This document shows positions 1-8,997 of a stretch of DNA of 64,000 nucleotides, in pieces. The translations under genes and the position numbers were made by a program. The notes beneath the pieces were generated by a model. That model saw only the letters and a program-made list of their open reading frames with translations. It made no database searches and was not told where the DNA came from. The stretch spans positions 16,170 to 80,169 of the forward strand of contig JACONJ010000048.1 of assembly GCA_014323785.1 (NCBI GenBank), read 5' to 3'. Each line of letters starts with the position of its first letter. The first letter of the stretch is position 1. The DNA comes from Paracoccaceae bacterium (lineage in GTDB: Bacteria > Pseudomonadota > Alphaproteobacteria > Rhodobacterales > Rhodobacteraceae).

Positions 1-1
1 G

Positions 2-130
2 GCGACGATCCATCGGCAGGGTTATCAAGTTGCAGAATGGGGCCATCTGACAGATCGTCAACGCCAGCATGCGGACATCATTCAGAACGGGGTTCTGGAA
101 TGTATTCGAATGCATTGGGGGAATCTCTGA
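2..130 (+). CDS. C-terminal end of an unidentified protein (partial)
   Basis: An open frame enters from the left edge and runs 42 codons to a TGA at 128-130. The residues have ordinary protein composition (for example QVAEWGHLTDRQRQHADIIQ), unlike the noise in the other frames, so it is probably the end of a real gene whose start lies outside the window. I do not recognise the family. It is followed by about 195 bp of comparatively AT-rich DNA that probably carries the promoter of the next gene. Confidence 0.35.
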   Translation, partial: ATIHRQGYQVAEWGHLTDRQRQHADIIQNGVLECIRMHWGNL

Positions 131-326
131 CACCTGTCTGGTAAGGTCGCGCTTTGTGGCCTTGCCGTTTCCCCCTTTTGAATGGACTTCGATTTTGGGC
201 GTAAACACGCATTTTTCACTTTACTTTCGCGTCAGTCCATTTATAATTTTTCCATTACGTCCCTAAATCGTTAATTCCAGGGAAAAGAAAACAAAGCGGG
301 TAATCCGCATCTCGCAAGGAAAGGCC

Positions 327-1085
327 ATGCAGGCGTACCAGAATCAAATCTGGACGACAGTTACCCACGGGGCACTGGCTGCGGCTGTGGGCCTGGTGCT
401 GGCGGGATTCTGTGCAGCTCCGGCCTCGGCGCGGGAGCGGCTGTTCACCCCGCCCCCGGGCTGCACCGCGTTTCTGACGGTGCAATCGCGTAGCTGCATG
501 GTCAGCCACTATTGGACATGTGACGATGACCCCAAGGGCACCAGCTGGCGGATATCACTGGACCAGGATGGCCCCCTCTACCTGTCCCATACAGACCGGG
601 AATTCCGCTGGCTGCGCAATTTCGACCTGCGGGACGGGGCCAGTTCTACCCTGGTCATACCCGAGGATGATCCAGCCTCTCTTACCGAATTGTTTGAAAC
701 CGGGATCGATTCCATGGCGTTCACCATGAATCGCGAAAGCAGTGCGGGGACGGAACAGCAGGATTATATCGGCTTTGACCTGTTGACCGGAGAGACAGTG
801 ACAATCGATGGCCGGACGCTGCTTGTGACATCGTTTTCCTACGAATACGATACCGGCTCTGGTCCGCAGCGGGTAAACGGCAGCCAGACTGTCAGCGAAG
901 ACTGGCACCTGTTCTTCGGCGGCATCGAAACGGTCACCACGCCCGATGGCATAACCTTCGAAAGTGATTCTTCGCCCATGCAATTTGCCGAGCCAGGAGA
1001 GGACGGTTTTTTGACCCGGATCCCACTGTATGATTGCGGAGACACGATAAGTGCGCTGCCCTTCACCAGCGGGGATCAGGGATGA
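327..1085 (+). CDS. Secreted protein of unknown function
   Basis: This is a 252-residue protein with a classical export signal: a hydrophobic stretch at about residues 14-30 and a likely signal peptidase site after APASA (about residue 35). The mature part has several cysteines (PGCTAF, SRSCMV, YWTCDD, YDCGD), which fits a disulfide-containing periplasmic protein. The start is an ATG with an AAGGAAAGG-like ribosome site just upstream. It lies 40 bp before the GFA gene and may share a transcript with it. I recognise no domain. Related proteins are, as far as I recall, hypothetical proteins in Rhodobacteraceae. Confidence 0.75.
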   Translation: MQAYQNQIWTTVTHGALAAAVGLVLAGFCAAPASARERLFTPPPGCTAFLTVQSRSCMVSHYWTCDDDPKGTSWRISLDQDGPLYLSHTDREFRWLRNFDLRDGASSTLVIPEDDPASLTELFETGIDSMAFTMNRESSAGTEQQDYIGFDLLTGETVTIDGRTLLVTSFSYEYDTGSGPQRVNGSQTVSEDWHLFFGGIETVTTPDGITFESDSSPMQFAEPGEDGFLTRIPLYDCGDTISALPFTSGDQG

Positions 1086-1125
1086 TAAGGCTGCGTTTGA
1101 ACTTGCCCGGCGGGGGAATGATGTG

Positions 1126-1572
1126 ATGGCGACGAAGACCGGAGGATGCATGTGCGGTGCGGTGCGGTATGAATTGGCGGACACGCCGGGCGAATACGCT
1201 GCCTGCCATTGCGCAATGTGCCGAAAATTTTCTGGCGGGATATTGTTGGGCCTGGAGGTGCCGCCCGGTGGTCTGGCCTGGCAGGGGAAAGATAATGTTC
1301 AGACTTATACCTCCTCGGACTGGGCCGAACGCGGGTTCTGCAAAATCTGTGGCACCAGCTTGTTCTGGCGGTTGACGGCACCGGGGCCGATGCAGGGGCT
1401 CTTAAGCCTGTCGGCTGGATCGCTGGACGACATGACGGGGCTGAATTTCGCTGCCGAGGTCTATATTGACGCAAAACCCGACAGCCATGCCTTTGCGGGT
1501 GGCCGCAAGCGTATGACCGAAGCGGATGTCTTGGCGATGGTCAATGCCCCGCCGCCAGAGGTCGGACCATGA
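1126..1572 (+). CDS. GFA family protein (glutathione-dependent formaldehyde-activating enzyme-like, zinc-binding)
   Basis: This 148-residue protein shows the Gfa/CENP-V zinc fold. The N-terminal GGCMCGAVRYE motif is followed by CHCAMCRKFSGG and later by FCKICGTSLFW, which together supply the paired cysteines that bind structural and catalytic zinc. The family is named for an enzyme forming S-hydroxymethylglutathione, but most members have no proven activity, so the substrate is unknown. The ATG at 1126 is preferred because it starts five residues before the first zinc motif. Longer starts only add non-conserved residues. Its TGA overlaps the ATG of the next, broken paralogue (ATGA), which indicates translational coupling. 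Confidence 0.85.
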   Translation: MATKTGGCMCGAVRYELADTPGEYAACHCAMCRKFSGGILLGLEVPPGGLAWQGKDNVQTYTSSDWAERGFCKICGTSLFWRLTAPGPMQGLLSLSAGSLDDMTGLNFAAEVYIDAKPDSHAFAGGRKRMTEADVLAMVNAPPPEVGP

Positions 1573-1878
1573 TTCAGGGACACTGCCTGTGCGGGGCTGT
1601 GCGGGTTGCCGTGGCCACACCGCAGGATCCGCGGCCCGGGGCCTGTCACCGCCGGATGTGTCAGCGGTGGTCCGGCGGACTTTCCTGTGCTTTGCGGCAG
1701 AATGCCTCCTCCAGTTTTAATGCCAGGCATGTTTGACGCCATGCACGACCAGCCGCTGCAGTCCGGGATTTTTGTGAATCAAGCCCGTGTGTCGGTTTCC
1801 CTGAACGATGGTCATCGCCGCATGACGCGCGCCGAGTGGGAGGCGCGACACCCCTTTGCCGAGGGAGATACGATATGA
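1569..1878 (+). pseudogene. Second GFA family gene, broken by frameshift and internal loss
   Basis: The frame opens with ATG at 1569 and encodes QGHCLCGAVRV, then CHRRMCQRWSGG, which is the GFA N-terminus with the second zinc motif damaged (expected CHCRMC). It then runs to a stop at about 1732. In another frame, just before gltB, a GFA-like C-terminus appears (IFVNQARVSVSL, RRMTRAEWEARHPFA) and ends at 1876-1878, overlapping the gltB start. The stretch between is far too short for the missing middle, including the FCxxCG zinc motif. The gene has therefore lost part of its core and its reading frame. Position and overlaps suggest a GFA tandem duplication in one operon. Confidence 0.7.
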
Positions 1879-4800
1879 CCTTATACGATGCGAATTGGGC
1901 CGCTGCCGAACAGGCGAAGCGCACGTGGATGTGTGAAAACAGCCTCTATTCCGAGGCCCAGGAGCACTCATCTTGCGGGGTGGGGCTGATCGTTGCGATT
2001 GATGGTAAGCCCCGGCGAGGGGTCGTGCAGAACGGCATTGATGCGCTAAAGGCGGTTTGGCACCGAGGTGCAGTAGACGCTGATGGCAAAACCGGCGATG
2101 GCGCGGGCATTCATGTGCAAATCCCGCCGCAGTTCTTTTATGACCAGGTGCGCCGCACTGGGCACGAGCCGGATATGGATCGCCTGATGGCGGTAGGACA
2201 GGTCTTTTTGCCGCGCAACAATTTCGGCGCACAGGAAATATGCCGTACCATCGTTGAAAGCGAAGTGCTGCGGCTGGGCTACGACATCTATGGCTGGCGC
2301 CATGTGCCAGTGAATGTGGGCGTGTTGGGAGAGAAAGCCAACGCGACCCGGCCAGAGATTGAGCAAATCATCATCTCTAACTCTAAGGGCGGGGATGAAG
2401 AAACGTTTGAGCGCGAGCTTTATGTGATCCGGCGGCGTATCGAAAAGGCCGCGGCAGAAGCGCAGGCAGGCGGGCTTTATGTTTGTTCTCTCTCCTGCCG
2501 GTCGATTATCTACAAGGGCATGATGCTGGCCGAACAGTTGGCGGAATTCTATCCGGACCTTAGGGATGAGCGATTTGAAAGTGCGTTTGCGATCTATCAC
2601 CAGCGCTATTCAACCAACACCTTCCCGCAATGGTGGCTGGCGCAGCCATTTCGTATGCTGGCCCATAACGGCGAGATCAACACGCTGAAGGGCAACGTGA
2701 ACTGGATGAAAAGCCATGAAATCCGGCTCTCCTCCAGCTATTTCGGGGACTTGGCAGAAGATATCAAACCGATCATTGCCAATGGCGCATCGGATTCTGC
2801 GGCACTTGATGCAGTGTTCGAGGTTCTGGTGCGGGCGGGCCGTACCGCGCCGATGGCCAAAACCATGCTGATACCCGAAGCATGGAGCCGTACTGCCACC
2901 GAACTGCCGCAGGCTTGGCAGGATATGTATTCCTACTGCAATTCGGTGATGGAACCATGGGATGGCCCGGCCGCGCTGGCGATGACCGATGGGTGTTGGG
3001 TTTGCGCGGGGCTTGACCGGAACGGTCTGCGGCCCATGCGCTATGTCGTCACCGGTGACGGCCTGCTGATCGCGGGGTCCGAGGCGGGCATGGTGTCGAT
3101 TGATGAGTCAAGCGTGATCGAAAAGGGTGCCCTAGGGCCGGGGCAGATGATCGCGGTCGATATGGCGGAACAGACCCTGTTCCATGATACCGAGATCAAG
3201 AACGCCCTGGCCGCTGCACGACCCTTTGGCGAGTGGGTCGGCCGGATCACTGATCTGGCGGCAGAAACGGACGGCGTGACCGAAATCGCCATGTTCAACG
3301 GGGCCGCACTGCGCAAACGCCAGATCGCGGCGGGCTATTCGATTGAAGAGCTGGAAAGCATCCTGGCACCGATGGCCGAAGACGGAAAGGAAGCCCTGGC
3401 CAGCATGGGGGACGATACGCCCCCGGCCGTGCTGTCAACGCAATACCGGCCGCTAAGCCATTACTTCCGGCAGAATTTCAGCCAGGTGACGAACCCGCCC
3501 ATCGACAGTTTGCGGGAACACCGGGTGATGAGCTTGAAAACCCGGTTCGGCAACCTCAAGAACGTGCTGGACGAAGACAGTTCCCAGACCGAAATCCTGG
3601 TGCTTGATAGCCCCTTCGCAGGCAATGCGCAGTTCAACCGGATGCTGGAGTATTTCGGTGAAAGTGCTGTGACCATCGACTGTACCTTCCCCGTCGGCCA
3701 GTCGCCGGGCGCATTGCGTCAGGGGCTGGCGAGAATCCGGGCCAAGGCAGAAGATGCCGTCCGCTCGGGTGCTGGTCACATCGTTCTGACGGATCAGGAC
3801 CAGGGCGAGGCGCACATTGCCATGCCCATGATCCTGGCAACCTCGGCCGTGCATTCCTGGCTGACGCAGAAAGGCCTGCGCACCTTCTGTTCACTGAATG
3901 TGCGGTCGGCCGAGTGTATTGATCCTCATTCCTTTGCCGTTCTGGTGGGCTGCGGGGCCACCACCGTCAATGCCTATCTGGCACAGGATAGCCTGGCCGA
4001 CCGGATCAGCCGCGGGCTTCTGGCCTGTTCCCTGACCGAGGCGATGACCCGGTATCGCACCGCGATCAACCAGGGCTTGCTGAAAATCATGTCGAAGATG
4101 GGAATCAGTGTGATCTCTTCCTATCGCGGCGGATTGAATTTTGAGGCGGTTGGCCTTTCCCGTGCGATGGTAGCGGAGTACTTCCCTGGCATGATTTCCC
4201 GCATATCGGGTATTGGCGTGGCAGGCCTTCAGAAAAAGGCCGAGGAGGTTCACGCCAGGGGCTGGCTGCGCGGACAGGATGTGTTGCCCATCGGCGGGTT
4301 CTACAAGGCGCGGCAGACGGGCGAGACACACGCTTGGGACGCCACGACCATGCACCTGATGCAGCAGGCGTGCAGCCGGGCAAATTATGCATTGTGGAAG
4401 CAATACTCGGCCAGAATGCAGAGCAATCCGCCAGTCCACCTGCGGGATATTTTGGACATCAAGCCTTTGGGAACGCCGGTTCCCATAGAAGAGGTTGAAA
4501 GCATCACCTCGATTCGCAAGCGGTTTGTGACGCCGGGCATGTCCTTGGGTGCGCTGAGCCCGGAGGCGCACAAGACGCTGAATGTGGCGATGAACCGGAT
4601 TGGTGCGAAATCAGACTCAGGCGAGGGTGGCGAAGATCCGGCGCATTTCGTGCCGGAACCAAACGGGGATAACCCGTCGGCCAAGATCAAGCAGGTGGCA
4701 TCAGGCCGATTCGGGGTGACGGCCGAATACCTTAATCATTGCGAGGAGTTGGAGATTAAGGTTGCCCAGGGCGCAAAGCCCGGCGAAGGTGGTCAGCTGC

Positions 4801-6413
4801 CGGGCATGAAGGTCACCGACCTCATCGCGCGGCTGCGGCACTCGACCAGGGGGGTAACGCTGATCAGCCCCCCACCGCACCACGATATCTACTCGATCGA
4901 GGATCTCGCACAGCTGATCTACGACCTGAAACAGATCAATCCGCGCGCGAAGGTCACGGTGAAACTGGTGGCATCTTCGGGCGTTGGCACAATTGCGGCG
5001 GGCGTGGCCAAGGCCAGGGCCGATGTGATTCTGATTTCGGGCCATAATGGCGGCACGGGCGCAAGCCCCGCGACCAGCATCAAATATGCGGGCATGCCTT
5101 GGGAAATGGGCCTGACTGAGGCGCATCAGGTGCTGGCAATGAACAATCTGCGGGATCGCGTGACGCTGCGCACCGATGGCGGGCTGCGCACGGGCCGTGA
5201 CATTGTCATAGCGGCGATGATGGGGGCCGAGGAATACGGGATCGGTACCGCTGCCCTGATCGCCATGGGCTGCATCATGGTGCGCCAGTGCCAGTCCAAC
5301 ACCTGCCCCGTGGGCGTCTGCACCCAGGATGAGCACCTGCGGGAAATGTTCACAGGTACGGCGGACAAGGTCGTGAATCTGATCACCTTCTACGCACAGG
5401 AAATCCGCGAGAGTCTGGCCGAAATCGGGGCGCGCAGCCTGGATCAGGTTATTGGCCGCGCGGACCTGCTAACCCAGGTCAGCCGCGGGGCCGCGCACCT
5501 GGATGATCTGGACATGAACCCGATGTTGATCGCCGTCGATGGGGCCGATCAGATCGTTTATGACCGCTGCAAGAAGCGGAATGAGGTGCCGGACACGCTG
5601 GATGCGCAGATCGTGAAAGATGCCGCGCGATTCCTTCAAGATGGTGAGAAGATCCAGCTCAGCTATGCAATCCAGAATACGCTTCGGACCATTGGCACCC
5701 GCACCTCCAGCCATATCGTACAGGCATTCGGCATGAAAAACGCGCTGCAGCCTGACCATTTGACGGTGAAACTGGAAGGTTCTGCCGGGCAATCACTGGG
5801 TGCCTTCGCGGCACCAGGGCTAAAGCTGGACGTGGCAGGGGATGCCAACGACTATGTGGGTAAGGGCCTGTCGGGTGGAATCATCGTGGTCAGACCGCCC
5901 CGGGTGAGCCCGCTAAAGGCTGATCAGAACACGATCATCGGCAATACGGCACTATACGGGGCAACGGATGGCTATCTGTTCGCCGCGGGCCGCGCGGGTG
6001 AGCGATTCGCCGTGCGCAACTCCGGGGCGCAGGTGGTGATCGAGGGCTGCGGGTCCAACGGGTGCGAATACATGACTGGCGGGGTTGCGGTAATCCTGGG
6101 TACCATCGGGGCCAATTTCGGTGCGGGGATGACCGGCGGCATGGCCTATCTGTATGATCCCGGCGGACAGGCCCGCATGAACATGAACCTCGAGACGCTG
6201 GTGACCTGTCCCGTGACCCTGGCACATTGGGAGGGTCAGCTAAAACATCTGATTTCGCGCCACGCGGTAGAGACTGGCAGCCGCAAGGCGGCGGATATTC
6301 TTCAGCATTGGAAACTGGAGCGTGCGCATTTCCTTCAGGTTTGCCCTAAAGAGATGCTGGATAAGTTGCCGCATCCCCTGGGCAGCGAAAGGCAGGCCAT
6401 TCCGGCGGAATAG
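1875..6413 (+). CDS. gltB: Glutamate synthase (NADPH) large subunit
   Basis: This 1512-residue protein has the usual length and order of the bacterial GOGAT alpha subunit. It transfers the glutamine amide to 2-oxoglutarate. The N-terminal Ntn-type glutaminase starts at Cys34 (HSSCGVGLI) after a propeptide of 33 residues. The FMN-binding synthase domain follows, and the [3Fe-4S] ligands lie at about C1133, C1139 and C1144 (CIMVRQCQSNTC). The C-terminal part is a beta-helix with repeated glycine-rich turns. The ATG at 1875 is chosen because GAGGGAG lies just upstream and because it overlaps the stop of the preceding GFA remnant. The small subunit gltD is not in the window. Confidence 0.97.
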   Translation: MTLYDANWAAAEQAKRTWMCENSLYSEAQEHSSCGVGLIVAIDGKPRRGVVQNGIDALKAVWHRGAVDADGKTGDGAGIHVQIPPQFFYDQVRRTGHEPDMDRLMAVGQVFLPRNNFGAQEICRTIVESEVLRLGYDIYGWRHVPVNVGVLGEKANATRPEIEQIIISNSKGGDEETFERELYVIRRRIEKAAAEAQAGGLYVCSLSCRSIIYKGMMLAEQLAEFYPDLRDERFESAFAIYHQRYSTNTFPQWWLAQPFRMLAHNGEINTLKGNVNWMKSHEIRLSSSYFGDLAEDIKPIIANGASDSAALDAVFEVLVRAGRTAPMAKTMLIPEAWSRTATELPQAWQDMYSYCNSVMEPWDGPAALAMTDGCWVCAGLDRNGLRPMRYVVTGDGLLIAGSEAGMVSIDESSVIEKGALGPGQMIAVDMAEQTLFHDTEIKNALAAARPFGEWVGRITDLAAETDGVTEIAMFNGAALRKRQIAAGYSIEELESILAPMAEDGKEALASMGDDTPPAVLSTQYRPLSHYFRQNFSQVTNPPIDSLREHRVMSLKTRFGNLKNVLDEDSSQTEILVLDSPFAGNAQFNRMLEYFGESAVTIDCTFPVGQSPGALRQGLARIRAKAEDAVRSGAGHIVLTDQDQGEAHIAMPMILATSAVHSWLTQKGLRTFCSLNVRSAECIDPHSFAVLVGCGATTVNAYLAQDSLADRISRGLLACSLTEAMTRYRTAINQGLLKIMSKMGISVISSYRGGLNFEAVGLSRAMVAEYFPGMISRISGIGVAGLQKKAEEVHARGWLRGQDVLPIGGFYKARQTGETHAWDATTMHLMQQACSRANYALWKQYSARMQSNPPVHLRDILDIKPLGTPVPIEEVESITSIRKRFVTPGMSLGALSPEAHKTLNVAMNRIGAKSDSGEGGEDPAHFVPEPNGDNPSAKIKQVASGRFGVTAEYLNHCEELEIKVAQGAKPGEGGQLPGMKVTDLIARLRHSTRGVTLISPPPHHDIYSIEDLAQLIYDLKQINPRAKVTVKLVASSGVGTIAAGVAKARADVILISGHNGGTGASPATSIKYAGMPWEMGLTEAHQVLAMNNLRDRVTLRTDGGLRTGRDIVIAAMMGAEEYGIGTAALIAMGCIMVRQCQSNTCPVGVCTQDEHLREMFTGTADKVVNLITFYAQEIRESLAEIGARSLDQVIGRADLLTQVSRGAAHLDDLDMNPMLIAVDGADQIVYDRCKKRNEVPDTLDAQIVKDAARFLQDGEKIQLSYAIQNTLRTIGTRTSSHIVQAFGMKNALQPDHLTVKLEGSAGQSLGAFAAPGLKLDVAGDANDYVGKGLSGGIIVVRPPRVSPLKADQNTIIGNTALYGATDGYLFAAGRAGERFAVRNSGAQVVIEGCGSNGCEYMTGGVAVILGTIGANFGAGMTGGMAYLYDPGGQARMNMNLETLVTCPVTLAHWEGQLKHLISRHAVETGSRKAADILQHWKLERAHFLQVCPKEMLDKLPHPLGSERQAIPAE

Positions 6414-6460
6414 GTAGCGGAATGGGTGCGCGTGTCGTATGTGTGATGCGAAAGGCTGTG

Positions 6461-6483
6461 GCGGTGCGAAATAAACGCCAAAT
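6461..6483 (+). repeat. Dispersed intergenic repeat, copy 1
   Basis: Twenty-three bases here are identical to 22111-22133, and a near-copy lies inverted around 12724-12754. The core reads GCGAAATAAACGCCA. Both plus-strand copies sit just after the stop of a gene (gltB here), and both are followed by a shared GGGGGCCGAT further on. The function is unknown. See the separate finding. Confidence 0.7.
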
Positions 6484-6597
6484 TGTGTGCGCAATCGCTG
6501 TAAATCGCCGCCGCGCGGGGGCCGATACGCAGAACGGCTGCGTCGGTGCAGTAAACGCAGTAATTGTGCTGGTCGGGGGAGATTGCCGGGTGTGGTC

Positions 6598-6626
6598 GCC
6601 CCCCGACAAGTTGGAAGGCGGGGGGC
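6598..6626 (+). promoter_or_regulatory. Hairpin enclosing the hisD ribosome-binding site
   Basis: A perfect seven-base-pair G/C stem (6598-6604 with 6620-6626) surrounds a 15-nt loop that contains the GGAAGG ribosome site (6613-6618). The hisD ATG follows the stem immediately. The structure would place the start codon at the base of a very stable helix, so it may limit translation. This is a structural prediction only. Confidence 0.45.
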
Positions 6627-7940
6627 ATGCCGGTTATTCTTGATACCCGCAGCGGGGATTTCGAAGCGGCGTTTTGTGCGCTTCTGCGGATGAAGCGAGA
6701 GGGCATGCCCCAGGTGGATGACGTAGTGGCCGGGATCGTCGCCGATGTTCGCACCCGGGGCGATGCGGCGGTGATCGCGCTGACCGAGCGGTTTGACCGC
6801 ATCGTGTTGACCCCCGGAACACTGGCCTTCAGTGCCGATGAGATCGCAACGGCCGCGGCACAGGTGCCCAGGGCCGAACGCCAGGCACTGGAATTGGCCA
6901 CCGCCCGCATCCGCGCCTATCACCGCCGTCAGATGCCGGAAGATGCCAGCTGGACCGATGCCGCTGGCGCAACGCTTGGCTGGTGCTGGACAGCGGTTGA
7001 GGCGGCGGGGCTTTATGTGCCCGGCGGGCTGGCAAACTATCCTTCTTCCGTTCTGATGAATGCCATCCCGGCGCAGGTGGCCGGGGTGGAACGGCTGGTA
7101 ATCTGCGTGCCAACGCCCGATGGCGTGGTGAACCCGCTGGTTCTGCTGGCGGCGCAATTGGCGGGGGTGAAGACGGTGTATCGTATCGGCGGGGCCCAGG
7201 CGATTGCCGCGCTTGCCTATGGCACAGAGACGATCACGGCGGTGGACAAGATCGTCGGCCCCGGCAACGCCTTTGTCGCGGCGGCCAAGCGCCGGGTCTT
7301 TGGCACGGTGGGCATTGACATGATTGCCGGCCCCTCGGAAATCCTTGTGATTGCGGACAGGGACAATGATCCCGACTGGATCGCCATAGACCTGCTGAGC
7401 CAGGCGGAACATGACGAAGCGGCGCAATCCATCCTGATCACCGATGATGCCGCCTTTGGCCGGGCGGTGGCGGATGCGGTTGCAGTGCGGCTGCAAACGC
7501 TGGAACGGTGCGCCATAGCGGGCCCCAGCTGGCGCGATTTCGGCGCGATCATCACCGTGCGCAACCTTAAGGAGGCGGCCGCGCTGTCAAACCAGATTGC
7601 GCCGGAGCATCTGGAATTATGCGTCGCGCACCCACGCGCCCTGGCCGCACAGATCAGGCATGCTGGCGCGATCTTTCTTGGGCAATGGACACCCGAAGCC
7701 ATCGGCGACTATATCGGCGGGCCCAACCACGTGCTGCCAACGGCGCGGTCGGCGCGGTTTTCTTCCGGCCTTGGTGTGCTTGACTTCCTTAAGCGCACCA
7801 CGCTGACGGAAATGACCCCTGCGGCCTTGCGTGCCACAGGGTTCGCGGCGGAAACCCTGGCGCAGGCCGAGGGGCTGCAGGCGCATGGCCTGTCCGTGCG
7901 CGCCCGGCTGGAGCGTTTGAACAAGACCCTTCCCGGGTGA
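6627..7940 (+). CDS. hisD: Histidinol dehydrogenase
   Basis: This 437-residue enzyme catalyses the last two steps of histidine synthesis, oxidising L-histidinol to histidine with NAD and zinc. The sequence shows family landmarks: GLYVPGG, the nucleotide-fold segment RIGGAQAIAALAYGT, KIVGPGN, GPSEILV, and the catalytic PEHLEL motif near residue 328. Length matches the usual 430-440. The ATG at 6627 is chosen because it gives the normal N-terminus and lies behind GGAAGG. The stop overlaps the start of the UPF0262 gene (TGATG), the standard arrangement in this group. Confidence 0.96.
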   Translation: MPVILDTRSGDFEAAFCALLRMKREGMPQVDDVVAGIVADVRTRGDAAVIALTERFDRIVLTPGTLAFSADEIATAAAQVPRAERQALELATARIRAYHRRQMPEDASWTDAAGATLGWCWTAVEAAGLYVPGGLANYPSSVLMNAIPAQVAGVERLVICVPTPDGVVNPLVLLAAQLAGVKTVYRIGGAQAIAALAYGTETITAVDKIVGPGNAFVAAAKRRVFGTVGIDMIAGPSEILVIADRDNDPDWIAIDLLSQAEHDEAAQSILITDDAAFGRAVADAVAVRLQTLERCAIAGPSWRDFGAIITVRNLKEAAALSNQIAPEHLELCVAHPRALAAQIRHAGAIFLGQWTPEAIGDYIGGPNHVLPTARSARFSSGLGVLDFLKRTTLTEMTPAALRATGFAAETLAQAEGLQAHGLSVRARLERLNKTLPG

Positions 7941-8422
7941 TGACCATGCATTTGACCGATATCGCAATTGACACCACGGGATTACCCGTCCCCACGCCCG
8001 AGATTGAGCAGGAGCGGAACGTGGCGATTTTCGACCTGCTCGAGGATAATTCCTTTGTTCTGCCCCCCCGCGACGGGCGCGGGATGCCGGACGGTCCCTA
8101 TCGCCTGACGCTGGCCATTCGTGAACAGCGGCTGGTTTTCAATATCACGACCGATGCGGGTGCGCCCGCGGCGGAATTTCACCTGTCGCTTAGCCCGTTC
8201 CGGCAGGTCGTCAAGGATTACTGGCAAATCTGTGAAAGCTATTTCGACGCTGTGAAGAATCGGCCCCCTGGTCAGATTGAGGCCATCGATATGGCGCGGC
8301 GCGGCATCCACAATGAGGGCGCACGGGTGCTGCAGGAACGGCTGGAGGGCAAGGCCGGGGTGGATCCGGACACCGCGCGCAGGCTGTTTACCCTGATCTG
8401 CGTCCTGCATTTCGGGGCCTAG
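7940..8422 (+). CDS. UPF0262 family protein
   Basis: This 160-residue protein matches the UPF0262 family, which is almost confined to Alphaproteobacteria and lies beside hisD. The characteristic segments are PTPEIEQERNVAIFDLLEDN near the N-terminus and VKDYWQICESYFDAVKN, RRGIHNEGA and TARRLFTLICVLH later on. No activity has been established. The ATG at 7940 overlaps the hisD stop. A GTG three bases upstream and an ATG at 7946 are alternatives. The conserved linkage is the only functional clue. Confidence 0.9.
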   Translation: MTMHLTDIAIDTTGLPVPTPEIEQERNVAIFDLLEDNSFVLPPRDGRGMPDGPYRLTLAIREQRLVFNITTDAGAPAAEFHLSLSPFRQVVKDYWQICESYFDAVKNRPPGQIEAIDMARRGIHNEGARVLQERLEGKAGVDPDTARRLFTLICVLHFGA

Positions 8423-8427
8423 GCGGC

Positions 8428-8898
8428 GTGACCGGCCCCTTTCCCAACGCGGTGCTGTTCTGTTGCGACCACAATGCAACCCGATCCCCGATGGGCGAAG
8501 GGCTGATGAAGAAATTCCATGGCCACCGTGCCTATGTGCAATCCGCGGGCGTGAAGAACGTGTTGGAGATCGACGGTTTCGCAGTTGCGGTCTGTCAGGA
8601 ACTGGGCGTTGAGTTGCACCGCCACCGCGTACGCAGTTTCGACGAGATGCAGGAATGGGGGGATGATATTTCGGGGTTTGACCTGGTGGTGGCCCTGTCC
8701 CCGGCCAGCCGGCACCGGGTGCTGGAGTTTACCCGCCATTACCATCTGGAGGTGGAGTATTGGCCCATCCTGGATCCCACCGGATTATGGGACATGCGAG
8801 AGGCGAAACTGAACGCCTATCGGCAGGCGCGGGATCAGATCATCGCCCGCATACTGGCGCGCTTCGGCCCGCCCACGGCGGGGCCAATACCCGCCTGA
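8428..8898 (+). CDS. Low-molecular-weight phosphatase family protein
   Basis: This 156-residue protein has the P-loop C-x5-R-S of low-molecular-weight tyrosine phosphatases (C13 to R19, CDHNATRSP). The fold is shared with arsenate reductases. The distal part contains DLVVALSP and WPILDPTG; the aspartate in ILDPT probably acts as general acid. The start is a GTG five bases after the UPF0262 stop, so the three genes form one operon. Its substrate is unknown. In relatives infA follows directly, but here a decayed methyltransferase gene intervenes. Confidence 0.88.
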   Translation: MTGPFPNAVLFCCDHNATRSPMGEGLMKKFHGHRAYVQSAGVKNVLEIDGFAVAVCQELGVELHRHRVRSFDEMQEWGDDISGFDLVVALSPASRHRVLEFTRHYHLEVEYWPILDPTGLWDMREAKLNAYRQARDQIIARILARFGPPTAGPIPA

Positions 8899-8951
8899 CC
8901 CAGCGCGCGGATCGGGATGGCCGGCCGTGAAGGGGCCACCGTGAAGCCCCC

Positions 8952-8966
8952 GTGACGCGGCGTCAC
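8952..8966. promoter_or_regulatory. 15-bp palindrome of unknown role
   Basis: GTGACGC and GCGTCAC flank a single G, giving a perfect seven-base-pair inverted repeat. It lies directly before the terminator hairpin of the hisD operon. It could be a protein site left from the neighbouring methyltransferase island or simply part of the terminator leader. Confidence 0.3.
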
Positions 8967-8997
8967 AGGGCCTTTACATGTGGCCCTGGCACTTTTT
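8966..8997 (+). terminator. Rho-independent terminator of the hisD-UPF0262-phosphatase operon
   Basis: CAGGGCC (8966-8972) pairs with GGCCCTG (8982-8988) across a nine-base loop, and a run of five T follows at 8993-8997. This is the clearest intrinsic terminator in the window. It separates the operon from the opposing decayed methyltransferase gene, whose final stop overlaps the T run. Confidence 0.75.

Noticed and set aside
6240..7496. A 418-codon minus-strand frame over gltB and hisD
   Set aside because: High GC makes long antisense frames common. It spans two confident plus-strand genes and has histidine- and arginine-rich noise composition.
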